From assembly GCF_031851795.1 (NCBI RefSeq), contig NZ_CP134696.1, positions 7,316,001-7,380,000 of the forward strand: DNA of 64,000 bases. Direction: 5' to 3'. Source of the DNA: Pontibacter sp. G13 (GTDB taxonomy: Bacteria > Bacteroidota > Bacteroidia > J057). The position numbers and the translations under genes are program-made. Positions 45,047 to 54,500 of the stretch are shown one piece after another (the first letter of the stretch is position 1; each line of letters starts with the position of its first letter). The notes under the pieces are model-generated. The model did not search any database and was not told the origin of the DNA. It saw only the letters and a program-made list of their open reading frames with translations.

Positions 45047-45079
45047 TTTGCTGGTTTTTCCAAACAATTCCTACTTTTG
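45047..45079 (+). promoter_or_regulatory. Bacteroidota-type promoter of the glycosyltransferase gene
   Basis: TTTG (45047-45050) and TACTTTTG (45072-45079) are separated by 21 bp and match the -33 and -7 elements. The start codon follows 26 bp later, which supports the ATG at 45105 over the longer open frame. The rest of the divergent region with atpD (44818-45046) shows no strong motif. Confidence 0.55.
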
Positions 45080-45104
45080 CCTTTCTTCAAATTTTCCCCC
45101 ACAA

Positions 45105-46373
45105 ATGCCGATCTCCAGTCACCTTTCTTACCTCCAAAAACACCGATTTCTCCCTCGACAAATCGCCATTCCGCCGAAACCCAACTTGGCGATCGTCGTG
45201 GTCATCCCCGTTCACCGGGAACTCAATCTCCTGAATACCTTGGAGTCCCTGGAGCAGTGCGAATCTCCACGAGGGGCTGTCGAGGTGATCTTGGTCCTGA
45301 ATGCCAGCATAGCTCACGGGCCCGAAATCCACGATTTGCAAACGCAAGCCGCTCAACTCATCGACCAATGGGTTCGAGCCCAGGAACGAAACCTCGCGTA
45401 TTGGGTGATCCGGGTAGATGACCTGCCGAAGAAACACGCAGGTGTCGGGTTGGCTAGAAAGATTGGGTTGGATGAGGCCGTAGACCGATTTGAACAAGCC
45501 GGAAAGGAAGATGGAATCCTGGTGTGGCTAGATGCCGATTGTGAGGTAATGCCTAACTATCTGACGGAAATCCAACATCATTTTCAGGAAAATCCCAAAA
45601 AGGATGTCAGTTCCATTCGCTTTGAGCACCCGGTTTCGGGAAATGCATTCCCCGAAAAGGTGTACCGGGGCGCCTGTCTTCATGAACTTCACCTGAGATA
45701 CTATCTCCAAGGTCTACGCAATGCGGGACATCCCTACGCATGTCCGGTCTTGGGAAGCGCTTTGGCGGTCAGGTCTTCCGCCTATCAACGAATGAATGGA
45801 ATGAACCGCCGAAAGACCGGCGAGGCTTTCTACTTCCTCCACAAATTCACTCCTCAAGGCAAGACCAGCGAACTTACAAGTACTTGTGTCTATCCCGCCC
45901 CTAGGATCTCGGATCGGGTGCCAATGGGAACGGGCGATACGATCAGTAAATGGCTAATGCTCGATACAGATGTGTATGAAACATTTGATCATCAGGTGTT
46001 TGTGGATCTGGGGGCGCTGATTGCTCAATTCCCCACGTATTGGCTCCATCAGCCCAATGAATTGCCGGACCGAGTCCTAGCGTTTCTGGAGGAGGTGGAT
46101 TTTGCTGGAATCTTGGAGGAAGCTCGGGAGCATACCGCCGGGAGGCAGGCTTTTGTCAAACGATTGTTCAATTGGTTCGAGGGCTTGCGGGTTCAGCAAT
46201 TTCTTCAATATGTCCAACAGCAATTGGGTCCTAGGCCAGATGTACGATTGGCTGCGGCCAGACAATTGGAGCTGATGGGAAGGGCAGTAGATGCATCCAA
46301 TGAAATCGAATTACTCCAAGCTTATCGGGAAATACAGCAAACGCCTGGGGAACCAAACGAGCCTGTCAGGTGA
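45105..46373 (+). CDS. Family 2 glycosyltransferase-like protein
   Basis: 422 aa from the ATG at 45105; a promoter-like sequence lies inside the longer frame. The N-terminal GT-A fold shows NLAIVVVIPVHRELNLLNTL, VEVILVLNASIAHGPEIHD, and a DxD-type motif in GILVWLDADCEVMPNYL. Later motifs VSSIRFEHPVSGNAFPEK and TSTCVYPAPRISDRVPMGTG fit a retaining or processive transferase of unknown acceptor. The C-terminal 120 residues are helical. No membrane segments are seen, so it is probably a soluble cytoplasmic enzyme. Confidence 0.8.
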   Translation: MPISSHLSYLQKHRFLPRQIAIPPKPNLAIVVVIPVHRELNLLNTLESLEQCESPRGAVEVILVLNASIAHGPEIHDLQTQAAQLIDQWVRAQERNLAYWVIRVDDLPKKHAGVGLARKIGLDEAVDRFEQAGKEDGILVWLDADCEVMPNYLTEIQHHFQENPKKDVSSIRFEHPVSGNAFPEKVYRGACLHELHLRYYLQGLRNAGHPYACPVLGSALAVRSSAYQRMNGMNRRKTGEAFYFLHKFTPQGKTSELTSTCVYPAPRISDRVPMGTGDTISKWLMLDTDVYETFDHQVFVDLGALIAQFPTYWLHQPNELPDRVLAFLEEVDFAGILEEAREHTAGRQAFVKRLFNWFEGLRVQQFLQYVQQQLGPRPDVRLAAARQLELMGRAVDASNEIELLQAYREIQQTPGEPNEPVR

Positions 46374-46476
46374 GCAAGTGGTTTGTCGTGTGTATTTCGG
46401 GGGATTCAGGAAAATTGCAAGTAATCGTTGGCATCGTATCTGGCCAGATTTACTTGTACGCGTAACCCAAACGAAT

Positions 46477-46980
46477 ATGACACGATCCATCTGGACCCGA
46501 ATAATGATCTTGGTAGCATTGCTGAGTTTCTCCCAAATGGGCTGCAAGGCCACCAAAACCTTGAGCAGTGCCACGCAGATGATGAATCTCTTGGGAGGCA
46601 ATGCGAACCTGAGTACGCTGCAATCTCTCATGAAAGGGGTAGACCTAGGCTCGATGTTGGGAGGCAAAGATGTGCCTTTCACCCTCTTGGCGCCCTCCAA
46701 TGATGCATTCAAGAATCTACCCGGAGATGTATTGACGAGTCTCACCAATCCCGGCAATGCCGATCAACTGCAAAAGGTGTTGTCCAATCATATCATTCCC
46801 GGCAAGATGTCTGCCTCGGATTTTGTGGGGAAAGACGCGCTGAGCTCCTTGGATGGAAAAAGCCTACCCATCACGGGATCTGGCGATGACCTCATGATCG
46901 ATGGGGCCAAAATCATCGGCAAGAATATGGATGCCGGAAATGGCATGGTGCAGATGATCGACAAGGTGTTGCTGCCATAG
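46477..46980 (+). CDS. Fasciclin-domain lipoprotein
   Basis: 167 aa from the ATG at 46477, where the signal peptide begins (RIMILVALLSFSQMGC, lipobox cysteine at residue 23). One FAS1 domain covers about 40-167: VPFTLLAPSNDAFKNLP (H1 motif), QLQKVLSNHIIPGKM (H2 motif) and GNGMVQMIDKVLLP at the end. FAS1 proteins mediate adhesion or bind hydrophobic ligands outside the cell. It has a single domain, as in many Bacteroidota paralogues. A terminator follows. Confidence 0.88.
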   Translation: MTRSIWTRIMILVALLSFSQMGCKATKTLSSATQMMNLLGGNANLSTLQSLMKGVDLGSMLGGKDVPFTLLAPSNDAFKNLPGDVLTSLTNPGNADQLQKVLSNHIIPGKMSASDFVGKDALSSLDGKSLPITGSGDDLMIDGAKIIGKNMDAGNGMVQMIDKVLLP

Positions 46981-47015
46981 CGGATCAGGCTCTTTCTGAT
47001 TGCCATATAAAGAAG

Positions 47016-47050
47016 ATCGCGGCCAATCCGATGGGAATGGCCGCGATTTT
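47016..47050 (+). terminator. Terminator of the fasciclin gene
   Basis: A 10-bp stem ATCGCGGCCA/TGGCCGCGAT with a 12-nt loop is followed by TTT, 36 bp after the stop codon. The dispersed repeat copy 7 begins directly after it. Confidence 0.75.
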
Positions 47051-47052
47051 GG

Positions 47053-47225
47053 TGTGCGGATGGCCCGTGTGGCGTAAGGGATCGGAATGGCGAGCCTATG
47101 GCGAGGTCCGGAGCCTTCAGCGGAGGACGGAGCGAAGCGAACCCATGAAGAAGCCCGACCCGGCGACTAGCCCAGCTCAGGGATAAACCGCCTGCCGAGC
47201 ACGCCGGGATACGCCCAAATGATGA
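47053..47225 (+). repeat. Dispersed intergenic repeat, copy 7
   Basis: It runs from GTGCGGATGGCCCGTGTGGC through GTAAGGGATCGGAATGGCGA, GAGGTCCGGAGCCTTCAGCG and CCCGACCCGGCGACTAG to the end GCACGCCGGGATACGCCCAA. The centre is nearly identical to copy 1 (6970), and the last 25 bp to copies 2 and 3, including a trailing ATGATGATCAA. It separates two convergent genes. Confidence 0.8.
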
Positions 47226-47241
47226 TCAAATGGGCTCAGGT

Positions 47242-47901
47242 CTAGAAATTGACAAAGGTGACCAAGTTGATTTGATCCCTTCCACCTGTATTGAAGAATT
47301 GATTCATATATCCAGCCTCGACGCGAACCGTTTTGGAAAATCTATATCCGAGGCCTCCATACAGACGATTCCGGTCGAATACCTTGCCAGATTCGGTATT
47401 CAGGAAAATCTCATTGTAGGCAGAGGCATAGAGGGTCTTGTCTGTGATTTCCTTGCGGGAAAGCGGGAGGTTGATTCCGAGGAAATACCGAAATCTCATC
47501 TTGAAATCCCCTTCCACCCATCGCTGCTCAAAACGGTATCTGTGCTGCAACTTGGCGTTGAGAATGGTCTGCTTGGTGATGAATTGCTGGTAGATCCGAT
47601 GCTCGTTGATCGATACCTTTTCCTCTCCATCCTCTAGGTAGTTTTCGCTGAGAATGTAGCCGTAGCCCAGTAGGACATTGTTGTTGTTTTCGGAGAGATT
47701 ATATCCAATTCCCGTCCGAATGAGCAATTGCTCCAAATCTCCGATGGCGTTGTAGTTCCGGTATTGGATTTCATGGTGCCAATTCCAGCTGGAGTTGATC
47801 TGCTTATTGCCAAAGTAAATGATCCAATTGCCCAGATCACTGTCCTGTGCAGACAGGGCCAACGGCAGGAGGGCGATAAGTAGTAAAGTTAGACGCTTCA
47901 T
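47242..47901 (-). CDS. DUF2490 family secreted protein
   Basis: 219 aa from the ATG at 47901, which starts a clear signal peptide (MKRLTLLLIALLPLALSAQ). The open frame extends 58 codons further upstream, but those residues are not secretory. The mature protein has the DUF2490 pattern: LGNWIIYFGNKQINSSWNWH, EIQYRNYNAIGDLEQLLIRT, EHRIYQQFITKQ and a final NQFFNTGGRDQINLVTFVNF with a terminal aromatic. The alternating strands suggest a small outer-membrane barrel. Function unknown. Confidence 0.85.
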   Translation of the reverse strand: MKRLTLLLIALLPLALSAQDSDLGNWIIYFGNKQINSSWNWHHEIQYRNYNAIGDLEQLLIRTGIGYNLSENNNNVLLGYGYILSENYLEDGEEKVSINEHRIYQQFITKQTILNAKLQHRYRFEQRWVEGDFKMRFRYFLGINLPLSRKEITDKTLYASAYNEIFLNTESGKVFDRNRLYGGLGYRFSKTVRVEAGYMNQFFNTGGRDQINLVTFVNF

Positions 47902-48157
47902 GTGAAAAAGAGTGGTCAAGGTCTTGTAAGCCGGATTCTGAGGGGACTCCGGAAATGGCGCAATATCCCAAAGAAGGGGTTGATCGCCAAATTCGGTGGA
48001 CATATCGCGCATCTGATAGAGGCGGGAAGCACCTCGGAAGGCTAGGGGAGTTCCTTCAGAATGGGAGCTCTCCACTCCAAAGAGGGGGTTGTAAGGACAG
48101 GAGGTGAAGTCGAGATTTGTTCCTGATAACCTTATGTTTTACATCCGAAAAAATTAA

Positions 48158-48664
48158 ATGAATCCGAACATTGAGCGGTGGCTCCTTGTCGGGTGGATGG
48201 GCATGTTGATGGTTTGCTTCATGCGACCCGTTCAGGCCCAGACGCTCGAAAGATCCGTCATCACCCCGTATGGAGGCGAATTCATGTCAGCAGGCGGTTC
48301 ATTGAGCCAAACGCTGGGAGAAGTTGCCACCGAGACGCTTGAGTCCCCCAAATACCATTTGACTCAAGGATTTGAGCAACCCGAGATTTCCGCTACGAGC
48401 GTAGGCCACGATTTCTCCAGTCACATTCAAGTGTATCCTGTGCCGACAACCGGGAAACTCAAGATCGACCAAGACCAATTGATTTTTCGAAAAGCGCAAT
48501 TATTTGACAAATCTGGTCGGCTGGTCAAGTCTTTTTCCTTGGAAAATCTAGCCTACGACTGTGATCTGAGTGAACTGGCTGCTGCAACCTACACGTTGCG
48601 TCTGTTTGACTCGAATCTCTATCCGGCAGGAATGGCGGTATACCACATTGTCAAAATTCAATAA
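48158..48664 (+). CDS. Small secreted protein with T9SS sorting tail
   Basis: 168 aa. A signal peptide (VGWMGMLMVCFMRPVQAQ) is followed by a short segment typical of Bacteroidota surface proteins (GGSLSQTLGEVATETLES, YHLTQGFEQPEIS) and a complete T9SS domain (VYPVPTTGKLKIDQDQLIF to AATYTLRLFD). It is essentially a sorting tail with a 60-residue cargo. The gene is 23 bp before the repeat-protein gene, so the two probably form an operon and may act together at the cell surface. Confidence 0.85.
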   Translation: MNPNIERWLLVGWMGMLMVCFMRPVQAQTLERSVITPYGGEFMSAGGSLSQTLGEVATETLESPKYHLTQGFEQPEISATSVGHDFSSHIQVYPVPTTGKLKIDQDQLIFRKAQLFDKSGRLVKSFSLENLAYDCDLSELAAATYTLRLFDSNLYPAGMAVYHIVKIQ

Positions 48665-48687
48665 TTCCCATCTCTCAAATCAAAATC

Positions 48688-51252
48688 ATGAAGAATCGAA
48701 TATTCGCTATAGGCTGCTTGCTGATCGCAGCCCTCTTCTCTATGCCTGAACGGGCTCAAGCACAGGCACCCGAGAAATTTCAATATCAGGCGGTCGCTAG
48801 GGACAATGCCGGGGCGATTTTGGCCAATCAGGCTACAGCTGTCCGGATCTCTATCCGAGAATTCACGGCGACCGGAAACATCATTTATCAAGAATCTTTC
48901 AATCCGACGACCAATCAGTATGGCCTATTTACCTTGGAAATTGGCTCAGGGAGTGTCTTGTCTGGATTCTTCGGATCGGTCGATTGGGGAAATGGCCCCT
49001 TTTTCCTCGAAGTGGAAATGGACCCAAATGGAGGGTCCAGCTACGCAGTGATGGGGACCTCCCAATTGCTAAGTGTTCCCTACGCCCTGTATGCGGAATC
49101 TGCCGGAAATACAGATGATGCAGATGCAGACCCGGTCAATGAGCTTCAGAGCTTGAGCATTACGGGAAGTGATGTAAGCCTGAGCAATGGCGGTGGCACG
49201 ATCACGCTTCCCGCCGAGGTGGATGGAGATGTGACAAACGAGCTTCAGAGCTTGAGCATTACGGGGAGTGATGTGAGCCTGAGCAATGGCGGTGGCACAA
49301 TCACGCTTCCCGCTGAGGTTGATGGAGATGTGACGAACGAGCTTCAGAGCTTGAGCATTACGGGGAGTGATGTGAGCCTGAGCAATGGCGGTGGCACGAT
49401 CACGCTTCCCGCTGAGGTTGATGGAGATGTGACGAACGAGCTTCAGAGCTTGAGCATTACGGGGAGTGATGTGAGCCTGAGTAATGGCGGTGGCACGATC
49501 ACGCTTCCCGCCGAGGTGGATGGAGATGTGACAAACGAGCTTCAGAGCTTGAGCATTACGGGGAGTGATGTGAGCCTGAGCAATGGCGGTGGCACAATCA
49601 CGCTTCCCGCTGAGGTTGATGGAGATGTGACGAACGAGCTTCAGAGCTTGAGCATTACGGGGAGTGATGTGAGCCTGAGCAATGGCGGTGGCACGATCAC
49701 GCTTCCCGCTGAGGTTGATGGAGATGTGACGAACGAGCTTCAGAGCTTGAGCATTACGGGGAGTGATGTGAGCCTGAGTAATGGCGGTGGCACGATCACG
49801 CTTCCCGCCGAGGTGGATGGAGATGTAACGAATGAGCTTCAGAGCTTGAGCATTACGGGGAGTGATGTGAGCCTGAGCAATGGCGGTGGCACGATCACGC
49901 TTCCCGCTGAGGTTGATGGAGATGTGACAAACGAGCTTCAGAGCTTGAGCATTACGGGGAGTGATGTGAGCCTGAGTAATGGCGGTGGCACGATCACGCT
50001 TCCCGCCGAGTTGGATGGAGATGTGACGAACGAGCTTCAGAGCTTGAGCATTACGGGGAGTGATGTGAGCCTGAGCAATGGCGGTGGCACAATCACGCTT
50101 CCCGCTGAGGTGGATGGAGATGTGACCAACGAGCTTCAGAGCTTGAGCATTACGGGGAATGATGTGAGTCTGAGCAATGGCGGTGGCACGATCACGCTTC
50201 CCGCTGAGGTTGATGGAGATGTGACGAACGAGCTTCAGAGCTTGAGCATTACGGGAAATACCTTGAGTCTCAGTCAGAGTGGAGGATCGGTACTGATTCC
50301 CAGCATTTGGGGGCTGAATGCATTGGATGCCTACTATCTGGGAGGAAATGTAGGGATTGGAACGAATTCCCCGAACGCCTTGCTGGAACTGAACGGACAG
50401 ATAGATGCATTGCGATTGATCGGGCCCGGATTTAACGGTTCTTGGTCTCAGGTTTCGTTTGGTAATTTCGGCACCTCAGGAATGATCCTTGAACCTTCCG
50501 GACTATTTGGATTGTTTACAGATTACCAGCTGAGCATGACTTCCAATGGGGGATTCAATTATTGGGACAATGGCTTCTTGACTGTACGGATGGGACGTTA
50601 TTCTGCGGGGAGTGGTGGAGGCTATGTAAACACATACAGTTCTTCAGGGCTTATCAATTCTTTATTGAGCGAGACAGCGGTTGGCGGTGGATTTATTGGT
50701 ACTTATGGTCCCAATGGCCAGTTTAATATTTCGCTTTCTTCCTTGGTGGGAAATGCCGATAACGGATATGTCGGTGTATGGGATCAGACCGGTGCAATCC
50801 AGGCAGGGGTTTATGTGGACGCCAATGGGGATGGAATTGTCTTCGGTGACCAAAAAAACTTCCGGATGGATCACCCGCTAGATCCTCAAAAGGAAATCTG
50901 GTATGGAAGTTTGGAGGGGCCCGAACTTGCTGCGTATGTCCGCGGAACAGCCGAATTGGTCAATGGTGAAGCTACCGTAGAATTTCCAGAATACTATCAA
51001 TTGGTCGGAAATGCCCAGACCATGACGGTGATCCTGACGCCACTTTCCGGCCAGTCAGAGGGGTTGGCAGTGGTGGAAAAGACCTCTACAGGATTTCGGG
51101 TCGTAGAATTGCGCAAAGGGTCGGGTACTTATTCTTTTGACTGGGAGGTGAAATGTGTGCGACAAGGATATGAGGATTATCGGGTAATTCGAGATAAGTC
51201 AGAAATGACTCCAACTACTTCAAATCCTCAGGTGGAAGCGCCTCGCAAGTAA
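48688..51252 (+). CDS. Secreted protein with twelve 33-residue tandem repeats
   Basis: 854 aa. A signal peptide (GCLLIAALFSMPERAQAQ) is followed by a beta-rich N-terminal domain seen in many Bacteroidota exported proteins (FQYQAVARDNAGAILANQAT ... MGTSQLLSVPYALYAESAGN). Residues 151-513 are eleven 33-residue repeats with core NELQSLSITGSDVSLSNGGG, plus a degenerate twelfth. Then a tail-fibre-like region (GGNVGIGTNSPNALLELNGQ) and a compact C-terminal domain (DPQKEIWYGSLEGPELAAYV ... SYSFDWEVKC-like strands). No T9SS tail is visible. An adhesive, fibre-like surface role is inferred. Confidence 0.85.
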   Translation: MKNRIFAIGCLLIAALFSMPERAQAQAPEKFQYQAVARDNAGAILANQATAVRISIREFTATGNIIYQESFNPTTNQYGLFTLEIGSGSVLSGFFGSVDWGNGPFFLEVEMDPNGGSSYAVMGTSQLLSVPYALYAESAGNTDDADADPVNELQSLSITGSDVSLSNGGGTITLPAEVDGDVTNELQSLSITGSDVSLSNGGGTITLPAEVDGDVTNELQSLSITGSDVSLSNGGGTITLPAEVDGDVTNELQSLSITGSDVSLSNGGGTITLPAEVDGDVTNELQSLSITGSDVSLSNGGGTITLPAEVDGDVTNELQSLSITGSDVSLSNGGGTITLPAEVDGDVTNELQSLSITGSDVSLSNGGGTITLPAEVDGDVTNELQSLSITGSDVSLSNGGGTITLPAEVDGDVTNELQSLSITGSDVSLSNGGGTITLPAELDGDVTNELQSLSITGSDVSLSNGGGTITLPAEVDGDVTNELQSLSITGNDVSLSNGGGTITLPAEVDGDVTNELQSLSITGNTLSLSQSGGSVLIPSIWGLNALDAYYLGGNVGIGTNSPNALLELNGQIDALRLIGPGFNGSWSQVSFGNFGTSGMILEPSGLFGLFTDYQLSMTSNGGFNYWDNGFLTVRMGRYSAGSGGGYVNTYSSSGLINSLLSETAVGGGFIGTYGPNGQFNISLSSLVGNADNGYVGVWDQTGAIQAGVYVDANGDGIVFGDQKNFRMDHPLDPQKEIWYGSLEGPELAAYVRGTAELVNGEATVEFPEYYQLVGNAQTMTVILTPLSGQSEGLAVVEKTSTGFRVVELRKGSGTYSFDWEVKCVRQGYEDYRVIRDKSEMTPTTSNPQVEAPRK
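49138..50226 (+). repeat. Eleven 99-bp tandem repeats with 297-bp higher-order periodicity
   Basis: Each unit is exactly 99 bp and codes for 33 residues; a diverged twelfth begins at 50227. Single-base markers (AGCAAT/AGTAAT, CACGATC/CACAATC, GCCGAGGTGG/GCTGAGGTTG, GTGACAAAC/GTGACGAAC) recur in threes: units 2-4 (49237-49533) equal units 5-7 (49534-49830) except at the end of unit 7. This indicates recent expansion by three-unit duplication. All changes keep the frame and nearly all are silent. Confidence 0.95.
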
Positions 51253-51285
51253 TCCCTGATTTTCTGACAGGTCAAGTGATTGCTG

Positions 51286-51323
51286 ACGGCCCACGGCTAA
51301 CAAATGCCGTGGGCCGTTTTTTT
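51286..51323 (+). terminator. Terminator of the repeat-protein operon
   Basis: A perfect 12-bp stem ACGGCCCACGGC/GCCGTGGGCCGT with loop TAACAAAT runs into seven T residues. Confidence 0.93.
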
Positions 51324-51523
51324 GTGCGTTTTGGAATATTGGTGGAAATTATGAGTAATCGGATTAGTGTTGTTCGGAATCTCTTCTGATTCTTGAAAAA
51401 GCTCTGTATTTGCAAATCCGAACCCTCGGAAATGAGGCTTCGGCTAATTTCTCCACACTTCCCGAAACTGCTGCACAACCATCCTCACCTTTAGGACTTT
51501 TCGCTATTCAAACCACTAGGCGC

Positions 51524-54500
51524 ATGAAGCCTTACAACATTAGCTACTTACTACTATGCCTCATCTGCTGGTCGGCCTCCATCCAGGCCCAGCCAGCCAA
51601 TTGGGGCAACAACAACCGTTGGGAAAGCCTCAACCCCGGAGGGGGAGGCCAGATCCAAGACGTCTATTTTGACCGAAATGTGGAAGGCCGAATCTGGTTT
51701 TCCAGTGACATGGAGGCCGTGTATCGGTCTGATGATTTCGGGCAAAGCTGGAACTTTGTCAGTACCGACCTCAGCCATGGGATGGCATTCGTCATGGCCC
51801 AGGAAGAGGGAGGCAACAGACTCTATCAAGGGGGACTCTACGGAGCGCACGTTTCCACCAATTCTGGTGCAAGCGACTATCATCAAGTCACTTGGGACAT
51901 CATCGAAGAGACTCGTGGGGACGCCATTGCTTCCATCGCGATTTCTTCAGATAGGAACACCGTCGTACTCGCACCGGGTTGGCAAAACAAGGACCCGCAG
52001 AAGGGCCAAGGCTCCATCATCGACCCGATCCAGAACTTGACTACGGATAAGTTCAATGGCCCCCGAAACGTGTATATATCCACGGATCGTGGCCAGACCT
52101 TTTCGACGGTGAATTACTATGGTACGCCCGGATATCGAAACGTCTTTGGCGTGGCGATTCACCCTACCAATGACAATATCTATATCGGCTCTGCCGCAGG
52201 GGTATTTGTTTCCACCAATGGGGGGACCTCCTTTAGCCAGATTTCCAAGCCGTCTCAGGCATTGGGACCTGCTGGAGATGCAACTTCGATCACCAAACGA
52301 CCCGACGGAGGCTGTCGGGGGGTATCCTTGTCACCTGATGGACAGCACATTTATGCAGTCTACCAAACGGTCTCCGCCACCAACTATGCCGACAAGCGAT
52401 GGGCGGTATTTGTGGCCAAGACTTCTTCCTCAGGAATTTCCGGAGGTTGGACCATGATCATGAACGGACTCTCTGACCAATCGGAGTGGTATGATCCCAA
52501 GGTAGATCCGCGTTCCTCGGCGACCGCTCATCGGGTCTTGATCGGGACAGTGTGGAACAGCAACCAAAACCGGGTGGGGCTCTGGGAAGCGAATGTCACC
52601 TTCAACGGTTCAGGAGCTGTCACGAGCCACAACTGGGGACAAGTGTTGGATTTGCCCAAATCCGGCCGATGCTACACATTTGAGCCTAGCTGGGAACGCC
52701 GCGATTTCATTGTGCGATCTTTTGACTACACACCCGCGAGCTGGAATGCCCATAAGATCATTGCCATGGGCGGGATGAATGTCTTCCTGACCGATGCGAC
52801 AGGCCCGGGGTATCCATGCGATAGCTGGCAAGAAGTGTATGGAGAGGTGATCTCCTATCAGGATGGATTGGCATTCTCCCATGAGCGGGGATTTTCCTCT
52901 CCCTATTGCTATGACGTGGATGCGTATCAAAACTACATGATCCAAGGCTGTGCGGACCATGGGATGCTTCAGAGTTTGGATAATGGATACTCATGGACCT
53001 CCGAACACGGTCCTCAGGGAATCACCAATACGATGTCGGTCTTGACCATTCCAACGAATCCTCCCCTCGTTTTGGCGGATTGCCGCAAGGGATTCGGTGC
53101 GCCGAGTCAAAGTGTCGGCGGACTCTATGCCAAACAGATTGATCTGAACACGATCGGCGATACCCCAGATTGGATCTTGATTGGAGGCGCAGTACCCAAT
53201 GCCACAGGCACCACACGAGGGCTGCCCTCTCGCAATTACCGGGCGATGACGCATGATCCCAATCAGCCCAAGCGGGTCTATGTCACCATGCGTGGCAAAA
53301 ACTGGGGCGGAGAGACGATTCAGGGAGGTATGTATGTGGCTGACGATATCGTGGCTGTATTCAATGGAACCCAAAACTGGCGAAAGATCAATGATGCGGG
53401 AATGGACTTTCGCGACCTTCGTGATGTCTGGGTGGACCCCAATAATTCCAATTACGTCTACGCTCGATCTGCTGGATCTGGATCTGGCGCGAGTATTTAT
53501 CGAGGCGTGCGTCAGGGAAATGGTTCCTACACTTGGACCAACATGGAGGCCGATTGCCAAGATGCCACGGACATGTACGTCTGGGAAAAGGATGGCCAGA
53601 CCATGATGGCGGTTTCTGCCAAAATCGACAATGTGTATGGCGTGCATATTTGCACCAATCCTCGTGGCGCCAGTTGGAATACCATCGCCAGTTGGGATTT
53701 CACGGGAATGGATGTAGCCAAGACTTTGCAGCTCAAACCCGAAAAATGGATCGAAACCAACGAACCCATCACCATCCGTGGATTGGCGGCCTACGAAGAC
53801 AAAATCGTGGTCCTCTCAGAAGTGAGCAATCACAAGAAGGGACTTGGGGCATTCCTCGGTCAGATTCAATCAAATGGAACAGTCAATTGGAGCAACTGGA
53901 CCAAGGCAACCGGAAACAATCGGATCATCGAAAATCCTACCAGTCTTCAAGCCAAAGTCAAAACCGAAAACGGCAAGCAATACTACTATGTGGCACTCGC
54001 CGGAACAGGCCCATGGAGAAGACAACTCAGTGCTGTGGCATCTTGCCTGACACTTTCCAAAACCAATCACTCGTTTTCCGAGAATGCGGGTAGCACTACA
54101 GTCAATGTCACCACATCTTCCTCTTGGTCAGCTTCTGACGATGCGAGCTGGATCACCACTTCCAAGAGCGGTAATACGTTGACAATCACCGTTACCGCCA
54201 ACACCGGTTCGGACGCACGGACAGGAACCGTGACGATTTCCGGATGTGAGACGCAGGCGGTTTCGATCACCCAAGCGGGCGACAGCAGTCCGCCTCCCGG
54301 TGGAGGATCGGGCGGTATGGAAGACTTCGCAAATCTGCCGACCCTGAATGATTGGTCCACGGGATCATTTACAGGCAATGACGGAATCACTTGGTCCTAC
54401 AATACCATCAAGCGGACCACCACCATCAACGGCAATACCGTCAAGCTGGACAATAGTGCCAATGCTTACGTCTCAGCGGATTTGTCAGGGGGGCTCCAGA

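Noticed and set aside
47902-48157. Minus-strand segment ending CAGAATCCGGCTTACAAGACC, similar to the 3' part of RNase P RNA
   Set aside because: The other conserved parts of RNase P RNA, in particular the GAGGAAAGTCC region, are absent in the required distance, where a plus-strand protein gene begins. The similarity is probably accidental. The in-frame extension of the DUF2490 gene through this segment was also rejected because the signal peptide begins at 47901.
49138-50226. Regularly spaced direct repeats as a CRISPR array
   Set aside because: The period is 99 bp without variable spacers, and the units are an in-frame part of a secreted protein.
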